Shown here in pieces: positions 52,393-62,794 of a DNA stretch of 64,000 nucleotides. Origin of the DNA: Methanosarcina acetivorans C2A (GTDB taxonomy: Archaea > Halobacteriota > Methanosarcinia > Methanosarcinales > Methanosarcinaceae); assembly GCF_000007345.1 (NCBI RefSeq), contig NC_003552.1, forward strand, positions 3,472,001-3,536,000, read 5' to 3'. The number at the start of each line of letters is the position of its first letter. Position 1 is the stretch's first letter. The translations under genes were made by a program, and so were the position numbers. The notes under the pieces are model-generated. The model ran no database searches and was not told the DNA's origin. It was given only the letters and a program-made list of their open reading frames with translations.

Positions 52393-53136
52393 TCATGATC
52401 CGCGGGCGTGAATACTACGATTAATTGTTTCTTCACTTTCAATAATGTCCTCATGCCCGCACAGAGTACACTTATAATATCTTCTGATTATTCGCTTATT
52501 TCCAATTTCTTTTATATCGGGTCTTTTGAATTCTTTAACCGTTCCTATTCCGCCGCATTTTTTACACTCAAAACTTTTTAGATGAATTATGGGCCGCATT
52601 TCCCCTTTTTTTATATAGATGCCCTCAGGTCCTTCTCTTGTATCAATATTCCCGCAGTACCTGCACTTCCAGTATCTTGTGACCGTCAGGGTGTAGTCCC
52701 CATGATCGCTTGTTTCCTTCAAAACCGGCTCGCCTATTTCTTCGCAGGCAAGCTTCTTGCCACACTTTCTGCAAAAAGTATCCCGGTGGTATTCCAGTAC
52801 ATGCTGTATGAATAAAGAGAATATGAGTGGAACCATGGATGCCGTTATGCCCAGAATATAAAACCAGTCTGAGGTTTCAGTTTCCAGGAGGTTTATTGTC
52901 GTGCCCAGAGCTATAGTTATACAGAGAAGGATGAAAATTTTGCTCATTATTTCAAGGGCTTTTCCATCAAAAACGTTTATTAAAAAAAGAGAAATACTTT
53001 TGAACCTGTGTTTCTTAAACTCAACTGTGCCGGTAAATATATGTACATTGAGGGCTTGCTCGCAGCTATTATTTTTAAGGTGTTTCTTTTCCGACAGATA
53101 ATTCTCGAGGTTGCCAAACTCAGATTGATGGTACAA
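52393..53136 (-). CDS. Membrane protein with two zinc ribbons
   Basis: The 247-residue protein has two membrane helices (about 84-105 and 110-128: MSKIFILLCITIALGTTI and FYILGITASMVPLIFSLFI). A cytoplasmic part follows with two treble-cysteine zinc ribbons: CRKCGKK...CRYCGN and CKKCGG...CTLCGH. No family name is recognised. The zinc ribbons suggest protein or nucleic-acid binding near the membrane. The start at 53136 is the first in frame, without a clear binding site; a later start before the helices cannot be excluded. It converges with the gene at 51851-52360. Confidence 0.65.
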   Translation of the reverse strand: MYHQSEFGNLENYLSEKKHLKNNSCEQALNVHIFTGTVEFKKHRFKSISLFLINVFDGKALEIMSKIFILLCITIALGTTINLLETETSDWFYILGITASMVPLIFSLFIQHVLEYHRDTFCRKCGKKLACEEIGEPVLKETSDHGDYTLTVTRYWKCRYCGNIDTREGPEGIYIKKGEMRPIIHLKSFECKKCGGIGTVKEFKRPDIKEIGNKRIIRRYYKCTLCGHEDIIESEETINRSIHARGS

Positions 53137-53165
53137 TTCAAAAGCGCCTCTATTCTTCTTTAGTA

Positions 53166-53352
53166 TTACTTTTTTCTGTACTATTTTTCTGTACTATTTT
53201 TCTGTACTATTTTTCTGTACTATTTTTCTGTACTATTTTTCTGTACTATTTTAATGTACTATTTTAATGTACTATTTTAGTGTACTATTTTAATGTACTA
53301 TTTTAATGTACTATTTTAATGTACTATTTTAATGTACTATTTTAGTGTACTC
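53166..53352. repeat. 13-bp tandem repeat, 14 copies in two sub-types
   Basis: GTAC recurs every 13 bp from 53178 to 53347. The first units are GTACTATTTTTCT and the later ones GTACTATTTTAAT (with a few GTACTATTTTAGT). It lies just upstream of the zinc-ribbon gene start. Confidence 0.92.
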
Positions 53353-53620
53353 TCTCAATTGTTAAAAAAATTGCGATTTTAATCGGTGATAGCTATCTGT
53401 TTCAAATAATTTGCCAAGCTTTGTTTTGCCAGTATTTTCTAAAATATAGAGGGTCATTGTTCGTGATTAAAAAAGAATAAGAATACAGAAAAAAGAACAG
53501 TAAAGAAAAATCGTGCAGAAAGAGCTTCTATCTGTTTTCCTTAGAAAAAATTTGCCGGCATGCTTGAAACTTTAATACGCATACCAGCCTCATCCTTCTT
53601 TTTAGTTCATTTCAGCTCTC

Positions 53621-56600
53621 TTAAACCTCATCGGGCTCAGGAACATACCAGTTTTCAGCGTCAGATTCATTTCCCTGCTCGTCGTCAGGTTCAGGAATAT
53701 ACCAGTCTCCTGTGTCTTCATAAGTTTCGTCAGTGTTCCCATATCCCTCTCCGGAGGAGTCGTTTAACTCTCCGGAGGAGTCGTTTAACTGCTGAGAAGC
53801 TTCAGTTATGTTCTTGCTGGCATTTTCAGAATATTCAGAATAGTTTTCTCCGTACCATCTTACAGGCAGAGAATAGTCAAGGTCACTTCTGTATGTTTCG
53901 GGGATAAAGATGCGGGTTCCCCTGTCCTGAAGAGCTGCAACAAAGCCAGGGTCGATAGCATCAAGCTTTGTCTTACATGCCGAAGCATCCTCGTATTCCT
54001 TTATGCGGTAATGTGCAAAACGCTTGTTATAAAGGATAGACGGTTCATTGGGGTTGATTGCAAGAGCACCATCATAAGAATTGATCGACTCATTAACCTC
54101 TCCCATTACATTGTACAGATACCCTTTATTGTACCATGCCGTTATGCAGTCTGGTTTTAATTGCACTACTTTATCAAAGCATTCAACGGCAGCAATGTTG
54201 CTGCTTATTGCGAAATTAGCGCATCCTTTGAAGTACCAGGCTGCAGCATTGTTTGGAGCATACTCAATGGCTTTGTCATAGCTGGCAATTGCTTCCTGAT
54301 ATCTCTCCATTTTAGCGTAAGCAAAACCCTTGTTATTTATCGCATCAATATTTTTCGGGTCAAGAGTAAGAATCTGGTCATAACAGGCGATTGCGGCTTC
54401 GAAATCTCCCTTCGCTTCCAGAGCCTTGCCCTGCCGGTACATTATCTCTCTGTTCTCAGGCGTAATCAGGAGGATCTCTCCATAGGTTGAAGCAGCTTCT
54501 TCATACCTGCCGAGTTCTTCAAACAAAGAGGCTTTCTCAGCCAGTGCCTTTGTATTGGAAGGATCAAGCTGCAGGATTCTGTTGTAGTCCTCCAGGGCCT
54601 CTTCCCTCCTTTCGGACCTTGCCAGGGCAAGAGCTCGGCCATCCAGAGCCTCTATGTTTTCCGGCTCAAGTTCGAGAAGAGGGTTGAAACAGGCAATTGC
54701 TTCTTCGTACCTGCCAAGATTTATAAGGGCCTCTGATTTTCCCTGAAGGGCTTCAGGATCACTGGCATTGGCAGCAAGTAACTGGTCATAGTAAGCAACC
54801 GCTTCTTCCGATCTCCCGAGAGTGTTCGAGGTAGAAGCCATCCCATACCAGGCATTGCTCGACTGCGGGTCAAGATCGAGAGCTTTTTTGTAACACTCCA
54901 GAGCTTCCTCACTTCTTCCGAGTTTGTCAAGGGCAGAACCTTTCTCATACCAGGCTTCGGTGCGTAAGGGGTTAATCGATAGAGCCGTATCGTAAGCATA
55001 CAGGGCATCTTCATACATCTCAAGTTTGCTGTATGTTGAAGCTTTGCCGTACCAGGCTGAATCGTAACTGAATTCTGGGCTCAGGTCATCAAAGTTCTCT
55101 GAAAGGTCCGAGTTCTCTTCAGAACTTGCATATTTGTAACCCAGAAGATAAGACCAGAAGCCTCCTGAAATTGCCTTTTTAGGGCTGACCTCTGGGTCTT
55201 TCCCTTCAGACGAATTGGGAGTTGAATCCCCATACAACTCCATATCCTTGTTCAATCTGAAACGGGCAATAGAATACCCGGGATTTATCTGGAGAGCCTG
55301 ACTGTAGCAGTCTGAAGCTTCCTGGTATCTTTCTAGCTGATCAAGGAGAAGACCCTTGTTGTACCAGATTTCAGCACTATCAGGGGCAGCGGCAAGAACT
55401 TTTTCGTAGCAGGCAAGAGCCTCTTCATAGTCTCCTGTTTTTGACAGGGCAAAAGCTTTGCCGTACCATGCAAGTGTATAGTTTTCATCAAGGTTTACAG
55501 CTTTATCAAAACTTTTTGCGGCATCTTTGTACTGCCCAAGTTTTGAAGAATCGTATCCTTTCCTATGCCAGACTTTCGCATATCCGGAGTCCAGTTTCAG
55601 GGCTTTATCATAGCAGTCAGCAGCTTCTTCATACCTGTTAAGTCTGTCAAGGTCCTGACCTTTCCTGTACCAGACCATTGCGTGTCCTGATTCGGTCTCA
55701 AGTACACTATCATAACACTCAAGAGCAGACTCGTAGTTCTCAAGTTTATCAAAAGCCAGCCCTTTGTCGTACCAGATTTTTACTGCAGAAGATTTAAACT
55801 CGGGCACTTCAGAATAAATGGGAAGTGAAGAATCATAAGCATTAAACTCTTCGAGAAGAGCATCTCCAACCTCTTCCACCTCAATTCCTGCATCTGGATT
55901 AAGGGCTCTATCATAGCAGGCTATTGCAGCGTCGTAATCTCCCATAGCATTAAGCACGGAACCTTTACTGTACCATGCATCAGCGTTATCAGGATTGTAA
56001 ATGAGAATCTCTTCGTAGCACTGCAGGGCCTCTTCATTTCTACCAAGCTGCTCGAGACAGAAACCTTTTTTCTGCAGGGCACTGAGGTTTTCAGGCTCTG
56101 AAAGGAGGACAAATTCGTAGCAGGTCAGGGCATCCTGATACATCTCCATCCCCTCAAGGTCTACACCTTTATTGTACCAGGCCTCCGTAAGGTCAGGATT
56201 GAGGGAAATTGCCTCGTCGTAGCACTGTATTGCAGCTTCGTAATCCCCGGACATATCATACATTATTCCTTTCTGAGTCCAGAGTTCAGAATCGTCAGGA
56301 GTAATGTTAAGTGCTCCGTCAAAACACTTCATAGCTTCGTCGTAGTTTTCAAGCCCGGTATAAGCTTTTCCCTGCATTTGCAGAGTTTTGGACACGTTGG
56401 AGCCCAGGTCAATTGAACTATCATAAGAGGCTAACGCCTCCTGTTCCAGGCCAAGTTTCTCAGAAGCAAGGGCTTTCTGGAACCAGACTCTGGAAAGATA
56501 GCTATCCGTAGCGAGGCTTTTCTCGTAGCAGCTGATAGCCTCTACATAATTTTGTGTCTGAAGATATCCATTTCCTTTTTGATACCAGCTCCAGGAAGAA

Positions 56601-56986
56601 GCCGGGAAGCTTTCAAGAGCTCTATCATAGCAGTCAATAGCTTCTTCGTATCTTTCCAGCGATGTCAGAGCACAACCCTTTCCATACCATGCCATTGAAG
56701 AGTTCGAATCCATTTCAAGTGCGTCGTCAAAGCATTCTATGGAAAGCTCGTATTCTTTAAGAGAATAGAGATTATTGCCTTTATTTAACAGGCCTTCTAC
56801 AGAAACAGGGCGCTGCGCAAGTACCTCTTCAAGCGAGGGAGGAACGGTAGCCCCGTCATCTCCTACAGCATTCTTCTGATCCTCCGCTGCTCCTGCTATA
56901 TGTAAAAAACCTGCACTAGCAGATAAACTACAGGCCAGAAGAATGAAGGAACAAACAATCAAGTAAGTTTTTTTAATTGAGCTCAT
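53621..56986 (-). CDS. Exported giant TPR-repeat protein
   Basis: The 1,121-residue protein begins with a signal peptide (YLIVCSFILLACSLSASAGF), followed by roughly 25-30 tetratricopeptide repeats in several blocks (units like AWYGKGCALTSLERYEEAIDCYDRALE; W-Y-x-K-G and Y-x-x-A-x-x-x-Y/F are kept). A non-repeat linker near 595-640 (GYKYASSEENSDLSENFDDLSP) separates two blocks. The C-terminus is acidic, with NDSSGELNDSSGEGY and the twice-used WY(I/V)PEPD. TPR arrays bind proteins; the signal peptide places it outside the cell, where it may scaffold surface complexes. It has no anchor and no operon partners. Confidence 0.9.
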   Translation of the reverse strand: MSSIKKTYLIVCSFILLACSLSASAGFLHIAGAAEDQKNAVGDDGATVPPSLEEVLAQRPVSVEGLLNKGNNLYSLKEYELSIECFDDALEMDSNSSMAWYGKGCALTSLERYEEAIDCYDRALESFPASSWSWYQKGNGYLQTQNYVEAISCYEKSLATDSYLSRVWFQKALASEKLGLEQEALASYDSSIDLGSNVSKTLQMQGKAYTGLENYDEAMKCFDGALNITPDDSELWTQKGIMYDMSGDYEAAIQCYDEAISLNPDLTEAWYNKGVDLEGMEMYQDALTCYEFVLLSEPENLSALQKKGFCLEQLGRNEEALQCYEEILIYNPDNADAWYSKGSVLNAMGDYDAAIACYDRALNPDAGIEVEEVGDALLEEFNAYDSSLPIYSEVPEFKSSAVKIWYDKGLAFDKLENYESALECYDSVLETESGHAMVWYRKGQDLDRLNRYEEAADCYDKALKLDSGYAKVWHRKGYDSSKLGQYKDAAKSFDKAVNLDENYTLAWYGKAFALSKTGDYEEALACYEKVLAAAPDSAEIWYNKGLLLDQLERYQEASDCYSQALQINPGYSIARFRLNKDMELYGDSTPNSSEGKDPEVSPKKAISGGFWSYLLGYKYASSEENSDLSENFDDLSPEFSYDSAWYGKASTYSKLEMYEDALYAYDTALSINPLRTEAWYEKGSALDKLGRSEEALECYKKALDLDPQSSNAWYGMASTSNTLGRSEEAVAYYDQLLAANASDPEALQGKSEALINLGRYEEAIACFNPLLELEPENIEALDGRALALARSERREEALEDYNRILQLDPSNTKALAEKASLFEELGRYEEAASTYGEILLITPENREIMYRQGKALEAKGDFEAAIACYDQILTLDPKNIDAINNKGFAYAKMERYQEAIASYDKAIEYAPNNAAAWYFKGCANFAISSNIAAVECFDKVVQLKPDCITAWYNKGYLYNVMGEVNESINSYDGALAINPNEPSILYNKRFAHYRIKEYEDASACKTKLDAIDPGFVAALQDRGTRIFIPETYRSDLDYSLPVRWYGENYSEYSENASKNITEASQQLNDSSGELNDSSGEGYGNTDETYEDTGDWYIPEPDDEQGNESDAENWYVPEPDEV

Positions 56987-57599
56987 TAAATACCCCGATT
57001 TATTCTAATGAGTTCCTGTGGTGAATTTTCATAAGCAGTCTATCAGTATCCTTTATGGTTACTCTTGTAGTTCCCTGAATGGCGTAAATAAGAACATTCA
57101 GAGATAAATGTAACTATATGAATTAACTATATGAATTCTTTTTTCTCTTCCCTAAGATATTTTGTCTCTTTGTATTGAGTTCAAACAGGTTCTCATCCCT
57201 ATAATTTCTCAGTAGATACTTATCTAATTTTAGGAGTACCTTCCTTATATAATTTATGCAGTTTAAAAAGGAAATGTCAGGTTAAATGTGAGATTTATTA
57301 GTTTTTCACTATTTTTTAGGGCTGATAAACCTATCTAATTTCCGTTTTTTTTGGATGTTTAATTCCCAGTCAACTGTTAAATTCACAGGAAAATGTTGAA
57401 TTTATAGCGGATAGTCATGGTGTTTACAGAGAGTGTTAGGTTCCGGTAAATTGCAAGGTTTATATCTTACAGGGGATTAAATTCTCTTACAATTGTCTGG
57501 AGTAATAAATATTATTATTTAAAACGCAAAAACCTTTTCAGTACAAAATTTGCAAGATATGCATAAAGTATATACCTCAACATTTCATATTGCAGAAGC
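56987..57599. other. Divergent spacer between the TPR and HD genes
   Basis: About 610 AT-rich bases. TTAACTATATGAATT repeats twice near 57113-57137. Otherwise only promoter-like AT-rich stretches are seen; no gene. Confidence 0.45.
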
Positions 57600-58415
57600 A
57601 TGCAGAAAGAAGATCTGGATTATTTTCGGGAATGGTTTTTCGAGTATGTTAACAGATTCTTTTCCTCAGACTATTTCATCCGGGAAAATATTGAGCTAAA
57701 AATTGAACACACTCGCAGGGTGTGTGAAAATATCCTTTTAATTGCAAAATCTGAGAAAATAAGCGAAAAGGAATGCATGCTTGCCGAAACAATAGCTCTG
57801 TTCCATGACCTTGGTCGTTTTGAGCAGTTTACTAAATATAAGACGTTTAGCGATTCCGAATCGGAAAATCATGCGGTTCTGGGTGTGAAAATTCTAAATA
57901 AAGAAGGAATTCTGGCCCGTCTTCCCGAAGAGGAAATAAGGCTCGTCCTGAAAGCTGTAGAATATCACAATCTGATGGAAATTCCGGGAAATGTGAACCC
58001 CTCCAGCAAACTTCATTTTTTCTGCCGGCTGATAAGGGATGCGGATAAGATTGATATCCTGAGGTTTGCCAGTGAAGGGTATGCAGCAGAGGAAAAATGT
58101 CGGAACCCGGCACTTGAACTATATTTGCCTGATACCAAAGGGTATTCGGAACCCATGGTATCAGAGATCCTGAATAACCGAATGGCGAAAATTGGGGATA
58201 TGAAAAACAGAAACGACATTAAACTTCTACGCCTGAGCTGGATTTTTGACCTCAATTTTCCTGCAACTTTTTCCCTCCTTAAAAAGTACGGTTATCTGGA
58301 GTCAATTATCTCCTCCCTGCCTGAATCAAAAGAAACGGAAGTTTTGAAAAGGCATTGCGAAAAATATCTGGATGCAATGGAATCAGGAGTTAGAGAAGGC
58401 AACAATGAGCTCTAA
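57600..58415 (+). CDS. HD-domain phosphohydrolase
   Basis: The 271-residue protein has the metal-binding residues of the HD superfamily: H37 (IEHTRRV), H69-D70 (LFHDLGRFEQF), a following His in VEYHNLMEIP and an Asp in RDADKIDILR. Such enzymes cleave phosphate from nucleotides or cyclic nucleotides. The closest pattern is the archaeal HD family of about 270 residues; the substrate is unknown. The start at 57600 is the first ATG, without a strong ribosome binding site. The last bases overlap a possible small gene. Confidence 0.88.
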   Translation: MQKEDLDYFREWFFEYVNRFFSSDYFIRENIELKIEHTRRVCENILLIAKSEKISEKECMLAETIALFHDLGRFEQFTKYKTFSDSESENHAVLGVKILNKEGILARLPEEEIRLVLKAVEYHNLMEIPGNVNPSSKLHFFCRLIRDADKIDILRFASEGYAAEEKCRNPALELYLPDTKGYSEPMVSEILNNRMAKIGDMKNRNDIKLLRLSWIFDLNFPATFSLLKKYGYLESIISSLPESKETEVLKRHCEKYLDAMESGVREGNNEL

Positions 58416-58722
58416 ATCAGGAAATTTATTCCATAGCCGTCTGAGGTTATTAAGGCTTAAACGGGCAGGCTACTTAAAAATATGTTTGAAATATATTGCC
58501 TTGTGGACGAAAGCTCTTAATGATACCCTACTGAAATTATTCTTGAAACATACTTACTGTGAATTAAAATGCGGCTTCTGTGAGCTTAGAAAATATTTTT
58601 TCAGCCCCTGGGTATTTCTCCAATGTATTGTTTTTCTTAATTTTGGTATCGTTTTGTCGGGCACTTTTCATCTGGCTGGCGGCCCTCCAAGGCCAAACGC
58701 GGGTCAGGGAAAGAAAAACTGA
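58405..58722 (+). CDS. Doubtful 105-residue basic frame
   Basis: From ATG 58405, overlapping the HD gene's stop, a basic frame (RLRLLRLKRAGYLKICLKYI...) runs to 58722 with one hydrophobic stretch (FFSPWVFLQCIVFLNFGIVL). No ribosome binding site, no family. It may be a chance frame. Confidence 0.25.
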   Translation: MSSKSGNLFHSRLRLLRLKRAGYLKICLKYIALWTKALNDTLLKLFLKHTYCELKCGFCELRKYFFSPWVFLQCIVFLNFGIVLSGTFHLAGGPPRPNAGQGKKN

Positions 58723-58857
58723 AAGCTTCTATCCCAGGGCGCCGGAATAAATCAACTGAGTAATCAGGAAGCACCAAAATGCCCATGAATTTAAAATATC
58801 TCGGAATCAAATAATTTTTCATGAGATATCGGTTTAAACAGCACCTGTTGGAGCAGA

Positions 58858-59754
58858 TTACTCAAGGTATCTTCTACCATATTCATTACCAAGGCTGCGC
58901 CGGTAATCCGAACGTATCTGGTTTCTTGACTGTTTCTCTAGCATTAACTCAAGGGAATCTTTTCCGGTTTCTTCCTGGTTACAGGGCTCTTTTTCTTCGT
59001 TTTTCGGTCTGCAGTTAACTGTCCTGAGGCCGGAAGGCTGGTCGATGAACTCAACCTCGATTCCGGTAAGGCTCCGAAGCCTGGGGCATAGGGCTTCCAT
59101 ACCCGGATTTTCCGTTGCATAATGGCTTGCGTCAATCAAGCAGAGATCTTCGTATGCCCGGAGAATGTCATGCTTAAGTTCGGATGATATAAATGCATCA
59201 ACCCTGTTTTCTCTTGCGAGTTCGAGATATTCGTTTCGAAAGCCGCTGCCCCCTATAACCATTACCTTACGGATTTCTTCCTTTTCTCCGGCGTATATAA
59301 CAGGGGTCTGCAGGCAATCCGAAACGTAGGTTGCCAGTTCAGTTGAGGAGCAGGGTTCGATTTCTCCTATCCTGCCAATTTCCGGGCTCCTTATATTTTT
59401 GAGCCCCAGGCGGGCTGCAAGGATGTCGTTAATTCCTTCTTCAGCTCTATCGTAATTGGTGTGCATGCTGTAGAGGGATATCCCGTTTTCAAGGGCGACC
59501 CTGAGGGAATCCGCCAGAGACTTTGAAATAATGTTCACAGGATGAAAGATGAGAGTATGATGAGTAATCAGCATGTCTGCTTTCATTTTCGCGGCTTTTT
59601 TAAGTACGTAAAAGTTTGCATCCAGGGCAATTGCTATCTTCTTCACGTCGCTTTCAAGCCCAAGGATCAAACCAATTCGACCTTTATCAAAATCATCAGC
59701 AAGCTCGGGTGGAGCTATTTCCTCAAGGATCTGCACAATTTTTTTAAGTTCCAT
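58858..59754 (-). CDS. NIF3-like dinuclear metal protein (DUF34)
   Basis: The 298-residue protein has the NIF3 signature: DDFDKGRIGLILG near the N-terminus, THHTLIFHP (metal-binding His, about 64-72), SMHTNYDRAEEGINDILAARLGL, and near the end SELKHDILRAYEDLCLIDASH with HYATE, giving the second set of metal ligands. Proteins of this family form hexamers with two metals per subunit; one proposed role is GTP cyclohydrolase-like or metal handling, not settled. The last 50 residues are charged and variable. The start at 59754 follows GGAGG in ACCGGAGGTTTTTCA. Confidence 0.92.
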   Translation of the reverse strand: MELKKIVQILEEIAPPELADDFDKGRIGLILGLESDVKKIAIALDANFYVLKKAAKMKADMLITHHTLIFHPVNIISKSLADSLRVALENGISLYSMHTNYDRAEEGINDILAARLGLKNIRSPEIGRIGEIEPCSSTELATYVSDCLQTPVIYAGEKEEIRKVMVIGGSGFRNEYLELARENRVDAFISSELKHDILRAYEDLCLIDASHYATENPGMEALCPRLRSLTGIEVEFIDQPSGLRTVNCRPKNEEKEPCNQEETGKDSLELMLEKQSRNQIRSDYRRSLGNEYGRRYLE

Positions 59755-59794
59755 TGAAAAACCTCCGGAAACCGGAAAATTTGAAATCGCTGGC

Positions 59795-59862
59795 TTTTAC
59801 CAGTCAGAATTCAGGTTGTCAGAATCAAACTTCAAGTTGTCAGGATTCAACTTAAGTGTTTA
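59795..59862. repeat. Short tandem repeat, three units
   Basis: GTCAGAATTCAGGTT, GTCAGAATCAAACTTCAAGTT and GTCAGGATTCAACTTAAGT follow each other between the NIF3 start and the transposase region. Confidence 0.6.
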
Positions 59863-60010
59863 TGGCATTTAATCCCAGCCCTGAGTTAGAATTTCATTCC
59901 GTAATTAAAACTTTTCAACAGAACAAAGGTTTCATTCTCAAGGAGCTTGTCCATTTCAATAAAATTAGCCAGATCATGACTCAGTCCCAAAATCTAGTGA
60001 TAAAAGTAAG

Positions 60011-60061
60011 TGTAACATCACTACACAAAATTATAATCCTATAATTATGTAATGATGTTAC
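60011..60061. repeat. Imperfect palindrome before the transposase gene
   Basis: TGTAACATCACTACACAAAA and its near-complement ending AATTATGTAATGATGTTAC form 22-bp arms. It lies 10 bp before the transposase start and may be the left end of the element or its operator. Confidence 0.6.
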
Positions 60062-60071
60062 GGCAGAAGCA

Positions 60072-61618
60072 ATGGTGACTATAAATCTTACACTTAATAA
60101 CTTTTCTGAGCTCCATGCTCTCTTAGACGTTTTTGGTTGTTTTGGAAACGATTATGAATATACTACACGAGGAATTTTTCGTAGAAAAATTCCTCCCGTC
60201 TGTTCAATTTGTAATACTCCAATGGTTCATAATGGCTATAATCCCCATACCAAAGACGGTCTTGGGGAAATCAACATTGGTCGGTATAAATGCTCAAACT
60301 GTGGTAGTACACACGAAGAAGATTATAGTTTTTGGGAAGATATGAAGACTTTACTTTTTGATACATTCAATGATTTTTTCCAGTTACTCAGATACCATAA
60401 CGTTTCATATGATGGAATTTCTGATCTAATGGATTTCATATATCCAAGATCAAGAAGCACGATTTTTAGAGCATTCTACAAAGAAATGGAACAGGAAACT
60501 ATTCCATATTCAGAAAATATACATATGGTGCATTATGACGAACAACATCCAAAAGAAGGAAGATGTCAGAAATACCGTTTAACTTTACTGGATGCAAAAG
60601 CTCAAAGAACGATAGCAGATGAACTTTTCAAAGATAAGAGTCCAGAAACCATCAAGGAATTTCTAAAGAAAAATCTTGATGCATCAGAGCCAGTGTTTAT
60701 CGTTACGGATTTTGATAAGAGATACCCTGATATATTAAAGGAAATTTTTAGGGATAAGTTAGTCCATCAATATTGTTTGATGCATTTAAATAAGCTTATT
60801 GTTAATGATTTTCCAAAGAACACAACGATAGAACAGGAACTTTTGAAGTACAGGTTATTAAGTATATTTTATAATAGAGAGAATGAGATTAAATTTCTGC
60901 AAAAACTTCAATCTGAAGAACTCAACGTAATTAATAACAAAGAAAAGCATCAAGAATGGATTAAAAAAGCAAAAAAGGAATTTTGCCAGTATAGACATAA
61001 ATTAAAGCTTGAAATCAGAAGAAAAAAGGAAAATCTTCCACGTAATAGTCTTGAAAAAGCAAAATATAACTTTGATAAATTAATGGAAAATATAAGAATA
61101 TATGATGAAAAGGTTCAAAAACGATTGTGGATGATCAATAAACACTGGTTAAATCTTACTTTGTTCCATTATCTTATATTCGGCAGGTCGACATTATGAA
61201 TTAAATATTTTTGCTGATATTGTTTTTTAAACATTCTGCAAATTTGTAATATACTTGAAGCTGGTTAACATACGACTCAAATCTTACGCCCTATATAAGT
61301 AACGAACCATTTTTGCAGTAATGTTTAATGTGGAAGAAAATGTGTTTTCCCACAAAAACGCTATCAGTAAAAATACTTGGAAAAAATCAAGTTACCTGCC
61401 GAAAGTAGGATTATCTTCCAGGAGCGCCAGCGACAAATAACCCTATCGAAAGCTATTATTCAAAAAGTCTAAAAACGGATAACAAGAAGAAGTTTAGAAC
61501 TGACAAAGGAATTGAAAATCGGATTAAACTTACTCAGATGAGAAGATTAAATTTACTTAAGAAACCACAAAAGTCATTTATGGAATTGTTCAGATTATTT
61601 TCTCCATTTAAGCTTTAG
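60072..61618 (+). pseudogene. DDE transposase gene split by a MITE
   Basis: The first part (60072-61178) has a zinc finger (CSICNTPMVHNG...YKCSNC), a helix-turn-helix (VSYDGISDLMDFIYPRSRST), and the catalytic Asps in HMVHYDEQHP and FIVTDFDKRYPD, then HQYCLMHLNKL. A MITE then interrupts it. The rest (61404-61618) continues PGAPATNNPIESYYSKSLKT with the catalytic Glu in NPIE, ending MELFRLFSPFKL. Rejoined it is about 440 residues. I cannot name the IS family; an ISNCY or ISH-like archaeal group is likely. The frame that reads into the MITE and stops at 61199 is an artefact of the insertion. Confidence 0.8.
61179..61402. mobile_element. MITE family 2 (224 bp) in the transposase gene
   Basis: TTCGGCAGGT at 61179 and ACCTGCCGAA ending at 61402 are perfect 10-bp terminal inverted repeats. 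The interior is non-coding and AT-rich. Removing it allows the two transposase halves to meet. Confidence 0.75.
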
Positions 61619-62133
61619 TAATATCTATTTTTGAGAGAGTAGTTCAGAATGACATAGCGGAGCGTGTCGATTTTAGTCAATAGGTTCAGTGAAAAATTAC
61701 AGAAGTAAAAGAATTCTTTGGCAGAAATGCCAAAAAAATTGTTTCTCAAGGGTTATATTACAGTTTATTTAGGAAGTTAGCAGAGAAATTGAAGTTTAAA
61801 GGATGGAAAAAAATGAGAAATCACTAAATTATGGAATTGTGTCTAAATCTGTGTACAATAAAGTTTATCGGAAAATCCTATGAAATTTATTAATGGAAAT
61901 AGTTTTTCCCGGCTGTTGATAAATTTTTGCTCCATAAAAGGGATTTTAAAGCTAAGAATAAAGATGCAGAGAACAAAGAGAAAGAAAAAATTGAAAATAA
62001 TTTTTAATTTTGATTGTTTGCATTTCCCGGAAATATTAATGCTTAAATAGTATATGAAAATGAGTCAATAGTTGCTTACCCACCCATTTTTTTCCAAACG
62101 TACATCTATTTAATAATTTAACCCTAATTAAAT
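61619..62133. other. Decayed region after the transposase
   Basis: Around 61690-61826 a frame KEFFGRNAKKIVSQGLYYSL...KMRNH looks like the tail of a lost gene, with no start. The rest is AT-rich and Lys-rich debris with frames closed by stops. I see no terminal repeat that marks the right end of the transposon. Confidence 0.4.
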
Positions 62134-62710
62134 ATGCATGAGGGGATCAGGCGTGGGACAGATTTTCTTTCAACGTATGAAGAGAGAAGAAAAAGAGGAT
62201 GGGATATAGACAACGGGCTTGGAGGATATGCTTCTTCTACAGCCATCGAGGCAGGAACAAGGCCTTGCCACGGCTGCTGTAACAGTTTCGGAGAATTCTC
62301 CCGGAAGGCTTTTGCTGTTTCAACAGGAGATATTTCTTTCCTAACTCTTGAGAAGGTTGATAAACTCCATGCAAGGGAAGCAAATCGGCAGAATTTTCTC
62401 GCTTTCGATTCGGGCTTACTAAGCCTTTTGCTCTTCAGCTTCTCAAGACAACTGATGCTTTTGTAGTGAAAAATCAGTTCACAGGGTGAAAACACGGTTA
62501 TTGCAGGATATCACTGGTACTCGGGCTGGAGAAGGAATGCCATGATTTCTCTGCCCGGCCTGTAAAATTAAACACAGGCACAATTTCCAAAGTTTTTGAT
62601 GTGGACTTCTCCCCACTCTTCCGGTGGTGCGATTGCCCGGGTGGAGAGTGTTGCAAAAATGTTAAGGGCATACGTAAGGAAAGTACGTGGGATCAGGTCT
62701 TGAAAAAAGA
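62134..62710 (+). pseudogene. Glycogen debranching enzyme (amylo-alpha-1,6-glucosidase), decayed
   Basis: The start region encodes WDIDNGLGGYASSTAIEAGT followed by RPCHGCC, matching the N-terminal motif NGLGGYASST...TRRYHGLL of archaeal/bacterial debranching enzymes. The frame then breaks. At about 62489-62565 it resumes as ENTVIAGYHWYSGWRRNAMI with SLPGL, equivalent to the [22 protein letters not shown] of the GH catalytic domain; the RDTM catalytic Asp position reads N here. Most of the roughly 650-residue enzyme between and after is missing. So a debranching gene was present and lost by internal deletions, next to another carbohydrate gene (GH130). Confidence 0.78.
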
Positions 62711-62794
62711 ATTGTGCATACCACCTTTAGTGAAGAAATAGCATGAGCTGGAAAGGAAGGAGGGGGTAATACGACCTGGGTAAATCATGGGGAG

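Noticed and set aside
53166-53352. Possible CRISPR or coding repeat
   Set aside because: Unit of 13 bp without spacers; frames through it are broken and without a start signal.
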